Shown here: positions 36,995 through 46,963 of the stretch, one piece after another
Layout: each line of letters begins with the position of its first letter
Numbering within the stretch: position 1 is the first letter of the stretch
Assembly: GCF_023146395.1 (NCBI RefSeq)
Contig: NZ_JAGLCD010000008.1
Span: forward strand, 186,001 to 250,000
Source of the DNA: Aeromicrobium sp.
GTDB lineage: Bacteria > Actinomycetota > Actinomycetes > Propionibacteriales > Nocardioidaceae
DNA length: 64,000 nt
Reading direction: 5' to 3'
Translations under genes and position numbers: made by a program
Notes under the pieces: model-generated
Database searches by the model: none
What the model saw: only the letters and a program-made list of their open reading frames with translations
Told to the model about the DNA's origin: nothing

Positions 36995-38512
36995 GTGCGC
37001 CTCTCCCGCTCCCTCGTCCTGGCGCACCTGCTCCTGCGCTACGTCGGCCGGCGCGTCCTGCGGGCCGGGGTCCTGGCGTCGCGCCCGATCCGCATGGCCG
37101 TGGGAACGGCGCTGCTGGCGCTGCTCGCGGCGGCCGTCGCCGGCGCCGTCACGTTCCTCGAGCCCCTGCGGTCCGAGCCCGCGGCCTGGGACCTCCTGCT
37201 CGACGTCACCACGGTCTCGACGGTCCTGTGGTGCCTGGCGGCAGCGGTCCTGGTCAAGACCCTGTTCCTCAATGCCGAGGGCATGCTGTCACTGACGTTC
37301 GCCCTGCCGGTCACGAACCGCGAACGCGCCGCGGCCTTCGTGCTGTACGAGGCGGCGATGTCGGCGGCCGTGGTCACGGCCGGCGTGTGCTCGCTCTCGA
37401 TCGCCTCGCTGATCGTGCGCGGACCGCGCGGCCTGGTGCCGCTCGTCGAGGCCGTCGCGCTTCCCGCGCTGCTCACCTACGTGACGGTCAGCCTCGCGCA
37501 CCACGTGCTGACGCGACTGCTGACGCTCGCGGGCCTGCGACGGACCCAGCCCGCCGTGCTCGTCGTGCTCCTGTTCGTCCTGCTCGTCGCGTACGTGTCC
37601 ACCGTCCCGCGACTCACGGCGCAGGCCAGCGCGGCCTATCTCGACGCCACGACCGAGCGACCCTGGACGTCGGTCGTGGCCGTCATGGCCGGCCAGATCG
37701 GGCACCCCGCAGCGATCGTGGGCGGATTCCTGACGGCCGCCGTGCTCGCGGGCGCCACCATCTGGCTCACACCCGACCGGCACGTGCGACAGGCGCGCTT
37801 CCTGCCCTGGCGCGCCGGCGTCGTCACCCGGCGCCTGTTCGGACCGCACGAGTGGTGCGTCTTCCGCAGCTTTCAGACCTGGCTCTCCGCGGTGCTCGCC
37901 GTGGCCCTGCTCCTGGCCTTGTGCGCCCGTCCCGTCGTCCACCCGCTCTGGTCGCTGTCGCTGCTCTCGATGGGAGCGCTGTACCAGTTCGCGGCCACCG
38001 CACCGCTGCGGCAGCTGCACGGCGGCTCCCCCTCGGCCTGGGCCGCCTACGGCCGTCTGGTCCGAGCCCAGGCACTGCTCTGGCTCACGGCGGCCGTCCC
38101 CGCGGCGGCCGTCACGGTCGCGGCGCGGCCCGAGCTCGCAGGGGGCCTGGCCGTGCCTGCGGCCGCGAGCCTCGCGGGGGCCGTCGTGGCCCTGGGCATC
38201 GGCATCATCTTCCCCGCCGAGGACGACAACCCGTTCTCGATCTTCGTCGGCGTCTCGCTCACCGCCGCGCTGCTCGCCCTGCTCGGCCTCGGTGTCGGCG
38301 TCCTCCGGCTCCCTGCCGCCGCGGCCGCCGCAAGCGCCGCGGCCACCCTCGCCCTGTTCGTCATCTACAGCGTCCTCGGCATCGCCGCGTCCGCCTCAAG
38401 GAGTCGCCATGAAGAAGGTCCTCGTCCTCGCCAACAGCCTGGCCGGAGCCGCGCTGCTGACCCTCGTGCTCAGCACCGCGACCCTGCTGTACCTCATGTT
38501 CTCGAGCGATGA
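36995..38512 (+). CDS. ABC-2-like membrane permease
   Basis: 505 residues from GTG 36995. About 12 hydrophobic segments through residue ~467, with NAEGMLSLTFALPVTNRERA in the cytoplasmic loop typical of large ABC-2 export permeases and PHEWCVFRSFQTWLS in the second half. The last ~37 codons read through the start of the next gene, giving a 104-base overlap. In that tail third positions are mostly T rather than G/C, so it is not under coding selection in this frame. Partner of the preceding ATPase. Substrate is probably the small peptide at 35920 or its fragments. Confidence 0.8.
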   Translation: MRLSRSLVLAHLLLRYVGRRVLRAGVLASRPIRMAVGTALLALLAAAVAGAVTFLEPLRSEPAAWDLLLDVTTVSTVLWCLAAAVLVKTLFLNAEGMLSLTFALPVTNRERAAAFVLYEAAMSAAVVTAGVCSLSIASLIVRGPRGLVPLVEAVALPALLTYVTVSLAHHVLTRLLTLAGLRRTQPAVLVVLLFVLLVAYVSTVPRLTAQASAAYLDATTERPWTSVVAVMAGQIGHPAAIVGGFLTAAVLAGATIWLTPDRHVRQARFLPWRAGVVTRRLFGPHEWCVFRSFQTWLSAVLAVALLLALCARPVVHPLWSLSLLSMGALYQFAATAPLRQLHGGSPSAWAAYGRLVRAQALLWLTAAVPAAAVTVAARPELAGGLAVPAAASLAGAVVALGIGIIFPAEDDNPFSIFVGVSLTAALLALLGLGVGVLRLPAAAAAASAAATLALFVIYSVLGIAASASRSRHEEGPRPRQQPGRSRAADPRAQHRDPAVPHVLER

Positions 38513-38729
38513 CGGCGACGCGCGGCGCGAAGCGTTCTTCGGGTCGTTGATGTTCGAGTCACGCGAGGTCGCAGATGGATCCACCTCGGTCACGGTCGGC
38601 GTCGAGAACCCGCTGCCACTGGTGGTGCTGTTCCTCGTCCTGGCCGCGATGCTGACCGGCATCCAGCTCACCTACCGCGCGCTCAAGCAGTACCGACAGC
38701 AGCTCCTGGACGAGCGCGGCCAGGCCTGA
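38409..38729 (+). CDS. Two-helix membrane protein of the peptide operon
   Basis: 106 residues from ATG 38409 with AAGGAG nine nt upstream. An N-terminal hydrophobic helix (about 8-31), an extracytoplasmic loop of about 38 residues rich in acidic and Ser/Thr residues (FSSDDGDARREAFFGS), and a second helix (about 69-86) ending in a basic tail. No family recognised. In peptide-export operons such proteins often serve in self-protection or as accessory factors; that is inference from position only. Confidence 0.75.
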   Translation: MKKVLVLANSLAGAALLTLVLSTATLLYLMFSSDDGDARREAFFGSLMFESREVADGSTSVTVGVENPLPLVVLFLVLAAMLTGIQLTYRALKQYRQQLLDERGQA

Positions 38730-38732
38730 GCC

Positions 38733-39263
38733 GTGGCACGAGACAGCCGCGACGTTCCCGCCTCCGCGCGCCGCGTGGTGGCGGCGGTCGCGATCCAGCT
38801 GGTGCCGTTGCTCGGGCTGCTCGCGGCGTTCACACTCGCCGCCGCGGGCTGGTGGGCCGCGTCGGGTGACGCGATCCCGGCGCAGATGTTCGCCCGGCTC
38901 ACGGTCGTCGCGGTCGTCGGACTCCTGGGCTCGTTCGTCGTGCACGAGCTCGCACACCTGGGCGCGCTGCGCCGCATCCGCTCGGTCGAGTCGGTCCGGC
39001 TGGAACGCACGGCGTGGCGCCTCTCGCTGCACGCACAGGGTCGGATGACGCCACGACAGATCGCTGCGGTCGCGGTCGCGGGGCCCGGTGCCTGCACCCT
39101 GGTCGGGCTCGCTCTGGCGGTGCTCGCACCCGGCTCGACGCTGCCCTGGTGGTACCTCGCGCACCTCGTCGCCCTGGTGCCACCGCTGGGCGACGGTCGT
39201 GCCCTCGTCCTCGCGATGCGCGCGGCACGCCGCCCCCACCCCACGACCACTTGTCGCACCTGA
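38733..39263 (+). CDS. Site-2-protease-like (M50) membrane metallopeptidase
   Basis: 176 residues from GTG 38733, 3 bases after the previous stop. HELAH at residues 71-75 gives the zinc-binding HExxH within a hydrophobic segment. AGPGA (116-120) matches the M50 conserved Gly-Pro element. LVPPLGDG (148-155) matches the second zinc motif (N/L-x2-P-x3-DG). Four or so hydrophobic segments. Smaller than most S2P enzymes but with all catalytic elements. It probably cleaves a membrane helix, the 88-residue peptide being the obvious nearby candidate. Last gene of the operon 35920-39263. Confidence 0.85.
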   Translation: MARDSRDVPASARRVVAAVAIQLVPLLGLLAAFTLAAAGWWAASGDAIPAQMFARLTVVAVVGLLGSFVVHELAHLGALRRIRSVESVRLERTAWRLSLHAQGRMTPRQIAAVAVAGPGACTLVGLALAVLAPGSTLPWWYLAHLVALVPPLGDGRALVLAMRAARRPHPTTTCRT

Positions 39264-39332
39264 CCGACCGTTCGTCGCCGCGCGGTGACCGACCAGCGCT
39301 CGACCACCCACCTTCGCCGCTGCGGCCTCGTG

Positions 39333-39346
39333 GTGATCTGGCCCAC
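39333..39346. promoter_or_regulatory. Imperfect Crp/GlxR-type site before DUF485-actP
   Basis: GTGATCTGGCCCAC has one good half (GTGA) and one with a single mismatch (CCAC for TCAC) at the correct six-base spacing. It lies about 20 bases upstream of TAGCGT (39363-39368), a plausible -10, which puts the site over the -35 region of the promoter for the acetate uptake genes. Confidence 0.45.
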
Positions 39347-39427
39347 ACGCCGCGCCGCTCCCTAGCGTGACCCACGGCACACCCGTGCCCCCGTCGGCGC
39401 TCGCCGTCGGCGCCCAGGAGGAAGAAG

Positions 39428-39772
39428 GTGAACGACGTGGCCGAGAAGGTCAGTCCCGAGGTGCAGGCGGAGTATCAACGCCTCCATGCCACCGCCGAGT
39501 TCAGGGCGCTCCAGAGCGCATACCGCAGGTTCGTGGTGCCCACCACGATCGCGTTCATGGTCTGGTACCTGACCTACGTGCTCTGCTCGAACTACGCGGG
39601 CGACTTCATGGGCCAGCAGGTCTTCGGCAACATCAACGTCGCCCTGCTGTTCGGCCTGCTGCAGTTCGTCACGACGTTCGCCATCGCCTACGCCTACGCG
39701 CGCTACTCGCTGGCGAAGATGGACCCGATCTCCGACGAGCTCCGCGCCCAGTTCGAGCGGGAGGTCGGCTGA
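39428..39772 (+). CDS. DUF485 small membrane protein (YjcH-like)
   Basis: 114 residues from GTG 39428 with AGGAGGAAGAAG just upstream. Two hydrophobic segments (about 38-55 and 72-92) with YRRFVVPTTIAFMVWYLTY, the DUF485 opening. YjcH is the companion of acetate permease ActP in Escherichia coli. The stop and the ActP start overlap (TGATG), so the two are translated together. Confidence 0.93.
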   Translation: MNDVAEKVSPEVQAEYQRLHATAEFRALQSAYRRFVVPTTIAFMVWYLTYVLCSNYAGDFMGQQVFGNINVALLFGLLQFVTTFAIAYAYARYSLAKMDPISDELRAQFEREVG

Positions 39773-41451
39773 TGACCCACCTCCACGGCGTCCTCGCCGA
39801 CGACCGCGTGCTCCTGGCCGCCGAGGGGACCACGAGCGACAACCGCGTCCTGACGGCGTCCCTGTTCGGATTCGTGGTCCTCCTGACGGTCGGCATCACG
39901 TTCTGGGCCAGCCGCAACACCAAGACCGCAGCCGACTACTACGCGGGCGGGCGCTCGTTCTCCGGCATGCAGAACGGCTTTGCGATCGGCGGCGACTACA
40001 TGTCGGCGGCGTCCTTCCTCGGCATCTCCGGGGCCATCGCGCTGTCGGGCTACGACGGCTTCCTGTACTCGATCGGCTTCCTCGTCGCCTGGCTCGTGGC
40101 GCTGCTGCTGATCGCCGAGCTGCTGCGCAACTCGGGCCGGTTCACGATGGCCGATCAGCTGGCCTACCGCATGGAGCAGCGACCCGTCCGCACGGCGGCC
40201 GCGACCTCCACGATCGTGGTCTCGATCTTCTACCTGCTCGCCCAGATGGTCGGTGCGGGCGCGCTCGTGTCGCTGCTGCTCGGCATCGACGGCGAGACCG
40301 CGAAGAACATCACGATCGCCGCGGTCGGCCTGCTCATGGTCTTCTACGTCGTGCTCGGCGGCATGAAGGGCACGACGTGGGTGCAGATCGTCAAGGCCGT
40401 GCTGCTGATGTTCGGCACCCTGCTCATCAGCGTCCTCGTGCTGGCGAAGTTCGGCTTCAACCTCTCCGACCTGCTGGGCACCGCAGCCCAGGAGAGCGGG
40501 CAGGGCAGGGCCTTCCTCGAGCCGGGCCTGAAGTACGGCGGCTCCACGACGAGCAAGATCGACTTCATCTCGCTCGGCATCGCCCTGGTGCTCGGCACGG
40601 CCGGCCTGCCGCACATCCTCGTGCGCTTCTACACCGTGCCCACCGCCAAGGCGGCCCGCGTGTCGGTGCTGTGGGCCATCGGCTTGATCGGCACGTTCTA
40701 CCTCATGACGCTGGTCCTCGGCTTCGGCGCCGCGGCGCTCGTCACAGGCGACCAGAAGCAGCAGATCATCGACTCCGGCGGCAACCTGGCCTCGCCCCTG
40801 CTGGCCCAGGCCGTGGGCGGCGGGCCCGGCACCACCGGGGGCGCGATCCTGCTGGCCCTGATCGCGGCCGTCGCATTCGCCACGATCCTCGCGGTCGTCG
40901 CGGGCCTGACGCTCACCTCCGCCTCCTCGGTGGCGCACGACCTGTACGCCAACGTCTGGAAGAAGGGCACGGCCTCGGAGAAGGACGAGGTCAAGATGGC
41001 TCGCGTCGCGGCCTTCGTGATCGGCGGCGTCGCGATCGCCCTGGCCATCCCGGGCAAGAACCTGAACGTGGCGTTCCTCGTCGCGCTGGCGTTCGCGGTG
41101 GCCGCCTCGGCCAACCTCCCGGCGCTGCTCTACAACCTGTTCTGGAAGCGGTTCAACACCCGAGGCGCGGTCTGGAGCATCTACGGCGGACTGATCTCGT
41201 CGGTCGGGCTGGTCATCTTCAGCCCGATCGTGTCGGGCAAGGGCGTCGACGCCAGCGGCAAGAACCTGTCCCTGCTGCCCGAGAGCATCGACATCAGCTG
41301 GTTCCCGCTCGAGAACCCGGGCATCGTCTCGATCCCGCTCGGCTTCCTGCTCGGCTGGCTGGGCACCGTCACGACCCGCAGCCGGGTCAGCGAGGAGCGG
41401 TTCCCCGAGCTCGAGGTCCGCTCGTTCACCGGAGCTGGCGCCGAGAAGTAG
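39772..41451 (+). CDS. actP: Cation/acetate symporter ActP-like
   Basis: 559 residues from ATG 39772. SSS family with about 13 membrane helices: ADYYAGGRSFSGMQNGFAIG, GDYMSAASFLGISG, GGMKGTTWVQIVKAVLLM, LGTAGLPHILVRFYTVP and TLTSASSVAHDLYANV are the ActP/MctC blocks. It lacks the N-terminal signal peptide of enteric ActP. Imports acetate or other short monocarboxylates with Na+. It is followed by acs, giving uptake and activation of acetate side by side; a Crp-like site precedes the pair. Confidence 0.93.
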   Translation: MTHLHGVLADDRVLLAAEGTTSDNRVLTASLFGFVVLLTVGITFWASRNTKTAADYYAGGRSFSGMQNGFAIGGDYMSAASFLGISGAIALSGYDGFLYSIGFLVAWLVALLLIAELLRNSGRFTMADQLAYRMEQRPVRTAAATSTIVVSIFYLLAQMVGAGALVSLLLGIDGETAKNITIAAVGLLMVFYVVLGGMKGTTWVQIVKAVLLMFGTLLISVLVLAKFGFNLSDLLGTAAQESGQGRAFLEPGLKYGGSTTSKIDFISLGIALVLGTAGLPHILVRFYTVPTAKAARVSVLWAIGLIGTFYLMTLVLGFGAAALVTGDQKQQIIDSGGNLASPLLAQAVGGGPGTTGGAILLALIAAVAFATILAVVAGLTLTSASSVAHDLYANVWKKGTASEKDEVKMARVAAFVIGGVAIALAIPGKNLNVAFLVALAFAVAASANLPALLYNLFWKRFNTRGAVWSIYGGLISSVGLVIFSPIVSGKGVDASGKNLSLLPESIDISWFPLENPGIVSIPLGFLLGWLGTVTTRSRVSEERFPELEVRSFTGAGAEK

Positions 41452-41477
41452 AGCGCGCGACTCGACTCACCACGCGC

Positions 41478-41601
41478 TGGTCGAGTTCCCGCGAGGCGTT
41501 GCCCTGAGTGCCGCGCGAGGAACGAGCACGGTGTATCGAAGGGAACGAGCGGGAGTATCGAGACCCGCCTGCCTCGCTTCGCTCGGCCCATGGCTGGGAC
41601 G
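41478..41601. repeat. Nocardioidaceae-style intergenic repeat
   Basis: The gap before acs (41452-41721) contains CTGGTCGAG, later AGGAACGAGC, GTATCGAAGGGAACGAGCG, then GTATCGAGACC and CTCGCTTCGCTCGG. These are the pieces of a palindromic repeat seen between genes in this family of actinobacteria (from memory), here in partly decayed order. The last 110 bases before acs show no further structure except a weak GTGG-N6-ACAC. Confidence 0.55.
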
Positions 41602-41721
41602 CGGGGCAGGCGCCCGACGTGATCCCCCTGGCCCTGCAACCACCGAGCAACACCTCTCGCGCAAGACTGTGGCGTGGGACACCATGAACACCAGTACTCG
41701 CCCTGACTCAGGAGATCTCCA

Positions 41722-43701
<1,980 letters not shown>

Positions 43702-43719
43702 CCCCGACCGCCCGCGCGG

Positions 43720-43821
43720 GGCGGTGAGTCCTCCACCTTGGGCGGTGAGTCTTCCACCGTATGAGCCTTCATACGGTGGAAGACTCACCGCCCGTCCGCG
43801 TCAGGTGGACCACTCACCGCC
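43720..43821. repeat. Nested palindrome A-B-B'-A' with GGCGGTGAG core
   Basis: Unit A (43720-43737) and unit B (43741-43758, GGCGGTGAGTCTTCCACC) are direct copies. B continues six bases into a perfect 24-bp stem with 43769-43792 around a four-base loop. An inverted copy of A follows at 43804-43821 (16 of 18). It lies between two genes on the same strand (acs and the Holin-X gene). Confidence 0.85.
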
Positions 43822-43877
43822 CCACCGGGGCGGGCGGTCGTGGTGCGTCGGGGCCGGTCGCTTGTAGGCTCACGGGC

Positions 43878-44318
43878 ATGGCCACCAGCGTGAACTCATC
43901 GTCCGACGCCGCGACCGACCAGGTCGAGGAGCCCACGATCGGCCGACTCGTGGCCGACGCCAGCCGCGACCTCTCGGCGCTCGTCCAGCACGAGGTGGCC
44001 CTGGCCAAGGCCGAGCTCCGCTTCAGCGTCAAGGCGGGCCTGCTCGGCTCGCTGCTGTTCATCGTCGCCGGATTCCTCGGCGTCCTGATCGTCATCATGC
44101 TGTCGTTCGCGTTCGCGTACTTCCTGACCATGACCGGCCTGCACCCTGCGTGGGCGTTCCTGATCGTGGCCGGCGCCTACGCGCTGCTCGCGGTGCTGCT
44201 GGTCGTGTTCGGCATCAACCGGATCAAGAAGATCCGCGCGCCCGAGGCCACGATCGAGACCGCGAAGCAGATCCCGGCCGCCCTCAAGGGCCAGCGACCG
44301 GGTCCCGATCCCGTCTGA
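43878..44318 (+). CDS. Actinobacterial Holin-X (phage holin superfamily III) membrane protein
   Basis: 146 residues from ATG 43878, TAGGCT at 43865-43870 seven nt upstream, so leaderless. LVADASRDLSALVQHEVALA followed by KAELRFSVKAG is the PF07332 signature, then two hydrophobic segments. Despite the name these are chromosomal membrane proteins without a proven holin role. Its 3' end overlaps that of the convergent membrane protein by 35 bases. Occupies the Rv3669-like position in this conserved block. Confidence 0.88.
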   Translation: MATSVNSSSDAATDQVEEPTIGRLVADASRDLSALVQHEVALAKAELRFSVKAGLLGSLLFIVAGFLGVLIVIMLSFAFAYFLTMTGLHPAWAFLIVAGAYALLAVLLVVFGINRIKKIRAPEATIETAKQIPAALKGQRPGPDPV

Positions 44319-45132
44319 CCGCGTCCGCCACGGCCAGCACCACGCCGAGCAGCAGCACGACGCCACCGCCGATCGCCGCCCGCTCGAGCAGTCCGTCGAA
44401 CGAGGCCCGGGCGACGTCGAGGAGCACCAGGCCGACGCGCGTGCCCGCATCGGTCCCGGCGGAGGGATCCGCCGACGTCAGGGCCCGTGCCGCGACGTAG
44501 AGCACGCCGGTGACCGCCAGGGCACCGGCGCCGAGCCACACCAGGGCGACACCGCGGCGGCGGGCCGCCGCGAGGGCGACCACGGCTCCCACCAAGGTCA
44601 CGACTCCGGCCCCCACGGCGAGCTGCGGGCTTGCGGCGACGACCGACACCGCGCGCCGGGCCTCGGGCTCGTCGCTCTCGACGGGCAAGGTCGCAGGGAC
44701 GTCGAGGTCGACTCCCGCCTCGGTGGCCACCGCCGAGACCAACGGGGCCAGGTCGACCACGAAGCCCCGGTCCTGACCGTCGCCTTGGAACATCTCCCGG
44801 TGCGCCTGCCGCTGCGACTCGCCCCAGGCGTCGACGACGGCGTCGGCGGCGAGGCCCTGCCCGACGAATCCGGCGACCTCCTGGAGCGTCTGGTCGATCA
44901 GCGTCTCCGGGATGCCGACCTCGACCAGGCGTTCCCGCGTCCGGCCGTCGAGCTCGTCGACGACCGCCTCGACCACCGCGGTGCGGGTGTCGGCGTCGTC
45001 GAGGATCCCGCGGCTCAGCTCGACGTACCCGTCCTCGTCGGCGATCTCGACCGCGAGCCACGACAGCGGCAGCACGACCGCGAACGCGACGACCGCTAGC
45101 AGGCCCGCGACGAACGCGGTGAATCCCCTCAT
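44284..45132 (-). CDS. Conserved membrane protein downstream of MarP
   Basis: 282 residues from ATG 45132, chosen because GGAGGG lies five nt upstream; it overlaps the MarP stop as ATGA. One N-terminal hydrophobic helix (signal-anchor), an extracytoplasmic domain of about 140 residues with DDADTRTAVVEAVVDELDG and IPETLIDQTLQEVAGF, then three hydrophobic segments. No catalytic motif seen. Coupling to MarP suggests a role in the same envelope process, which is inference. Confidence 0.75.
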   Translation of the reverse strand: MRGFTAFVAGLLAVVAFAVVLPLSWLAVEIADEDGYVELSRGILDDADTRTAVVEAVVDELDGRTRERLVEVGIPETLIDQTLQEVAGFVGQGLAADAVVDAWGESQRQAHREMFQGDGQDRGFVVDLAPLVSAVATEAGVDLDVPATLPVESDEPEARRAVSVVAASPQLAVGAGVVTLVGAVVALAAARRRGVALVWLGAGALAVTGVLYVAARALTSADPSAGTDAGTRVGLVLLDVARASFDGLLERAAIGGGVVLLLGVVLAVADAVRRDRDPVAGP

Positions 45133-46298
45133 GCACACCCTCCGGTGTCGACCGACGACGTCGCGGTGCGGCCGGTCTCGGCCGCACCGGCGACCTGCTC
45201 GGCCGTCAAGGCGTAGCCCGTGTTGGCATCGGTGATCGAGGCCGCGAAGATCACGCCCAGCACGAGTCCCTCGGTCGAGACGAGCGGTCCACCTGAGTTG
45301 CCCGAGCGCACCAGGCTGCGGATCGAGAACGACTCGCGCACGTGCTGGCCCACGTCGTAGATGTCGGGGCTCTTGAGACGGATGCGCTCGCGGATGCGCG
45401 CGGCCTGGGCGTCGAACGGCCCGTTGCCCGGGTAGCCGAGCACTGCAGCGTCCTGACCGGCCTCGCCCCGGGTGTCGAACTCCAGGGCCGGGAGGTCGAG
45501 GTCGACCGCGAGCACCGCGACGTCGAGCTCGGGGTCGAACACGACGACCTTCGCCGCGAACGAGCCCTCGGTCGTGATGACGTCGGGCTCCGAGACGCCG
45601 GCCACCACGTGGGCGTTGGTCATGACGCGGTCCGGCGCGAACACGAAGCCGGTGCCCTCGATGCCGCGCTCGCAGGACGCCTCGCCCAAGATCTTGACGA
45701 CCGAGGCCGCGGCCTGCTCGACGCCGGGCAGCTGCAGGGTCGCCGGATCGGGCGGACCCACCCGGACGATGTCCTCGCTGTCGAACGGGTCCAGGTACCG
45801 CGGGAACAGGTTGGCGTCGATGACGTCGCTGAACGCCCGCAGCACCCCCGAGGCCTGCGACGGCATGACGCGGTCGACCGTGCCGAGGATCGTGGAGTCA
45901 CGGGCCGCCGTCGACAGGTACGGCACCGTCGTGCCGCTCACGGCGTAGCCCAGGGCCCAGGAGACGACCAGGACCGAGACGACGCTCAGGACGCCGCCCC
46001 CCGCCGCGTCGAACAGCCGGCCCCGGGGCGAGCGCACCGTGCGACGCAGGTCGGTGCCGACGATCGTGCCGAGGATCTGTCCGCCTGCGGCGGCGGCCAC
46101 CACGATGCCGAGCGCCGTCAGCGACGCGGCGAGGTTGGGCTCGGCCGGCGAGATGACGAGCGGCACGAGCAGCACCGCGGCGAGTCCCCCGACCAGGAGG
46201 CCGGCCGTGGCGGCGAGATTGGCCAGAAATCCCTGCACGACGCCCGAGACCGCGAACGCGAGGGCGATGATCAGGATGCACAGGTCGAGGGAGTTCAT
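45129..46298 (-). CDS. marP: MarP-like periplasmic serine protease with CvpA membrane domain
   Basis: 389 residues from ATG 46298, overlapping the NUDIX stop as ATGA. Four N-terminal hydrophobic segments of the CvpA type (1-120), then a trypsin-like domain with TNAHVV (His230), FDPELDVAVL (Asp259) and SGNSGGPLV (Ser335). Cys209 and the C-terminal Cys could correspond to redox-linked residues. In M. tuberculosis MarP (Rv3671c) is needed for survival in acid and processes the peptidoglycan hydrolase RipA. Gene order here equals the mycobacterial one. Confidence 0.93.
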   Translation of the reverse strand: MNSLDLCILIIALAFAVSGVVQGFLANLAATAGLLVGGLAAVLLVPLVISPAEPNLAASLTALGIVVAAAAGGQILGTIVGTDLRRTVRSPRGRLFDAAGGGVLSVVSVLVVSWALGYAVSGTTVPYLSTAARDSTILGTVDRVMPSQASGVLRAFSDVIDANLFPRYLDPFDSEDIVRVGPPDPATLQLPGVEQAAASVVKILGEASCERGIEGTGFVFAPDRVMTNAHVVAGVSEPDVITTEGSFAAKVVVFDPELDVAVLAVDLDLPALEFDTRGEAGQDAAVLGYPGNGPFDAQAARIRERIRLKSPDIYDVGQHVRESFSIRSLVRSGNSGGPLVSTEGLVLGVIFAASITDANTGYALTAEQVAGAAETGRTATSSVDTGGCA

Positions 46299-46963
46299 GG
46301 CAGGGGCGGAAGCTCTCGCTCGTCGGAGACGTCCCACGGACGCTCCCAGCCGACGACCTCGAAGAGGCGGGAGATGACGCCGGCCGTGAATCCCCACAGC
46401 GGCACGGCCGTGCCGACGTCGAAGGCCGGGCCCCGCCACCCCATCGGATGGATCATCGTGAACCGGTGCGCCGGGTCGAGCAGCTGCTCGATCGGCTGGT
46501 GCAGCACGGTGCGCACCTCCGCGACCGAGACCGGCTCCAGGGGACGCGGCTCGCGCCAGTACCCCAGCACGGGCGCCACCGCGAAGTTGCTCGGGGGCAG
46601 CCACAGGGTGGGCAGCACCCCGAACACGTCGACCTCGGCCGGGTCGAGGCCGACCTCCTCCTGGGCCTCGCGCAGCGCGGCGGTCACGAAACCGTCACGG
46701 CCGGCACCGTCGCCGGGGTCGACCCGCCCTCCCGGGAAGGACACCTGGCCGGCGTGCTGACGCAGGGTCGTGGCGCGCTCGGTCAGGAGCAGCTCGGGGC
46801 CGTCGGGGCCGTCGGCGAACGCCAGGAGCACGGCTGCGGGTCGCGCGTCCTCGGGCGGGTGCGGGAATCGCGGCGAGAGCCGCTCCGGCTCCACCGAGGC
46901 GGCGATCTCGGCGATCGGCCGCAGCCAGGCCGGTACCGCGGACGGCAGCACGTGCTCGGTCAC
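46295..46963 (-). CDS. NUDIX hydrolase, CoA pyrophosphatase-like
   Basis: 222 residues from GTG 46963, overlapping the preceding stop as GTGA. LRQHAGQVSFPGGRVDPGDG is the CoAse/NudL extension (UPF0035-type) preceding the Nudix box, which continues as ALREAQEEVGLDP with the metal-binding Glu residues. Probably cleaves CoA or acyl-CoA to phosphopantetheine and 3',5'-ADP. Member of the translationally linked run nth-tlpA-nudL-marP. Confidence 0.92.
   Translation of the reverse strand: MTEHVLPSAVPAWLRPIAEIAASVEPERLSPRFPHPPEDARPAAVLLAFADGPDGPELLLTERATTLRQHAGQVSFPGGRVDPGDGAGRDGFVTAALREAQEEVGLDPAEVDVFGVLPTLWLPPSNFAVAPVLGYWREPRPLEPVSVAEVRTVLHQPIEQLLDPAHRFTMIHPMGWRGPAFDVGTAVPLWGFTAGVISRLFEVVGWERPWDVSDERELPPLP

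Noticed and set aside
41669-41683. Crp site before acs
   Set aside because: TGTGGCGTGGGACAC has two mismatches in the core, no better than background.
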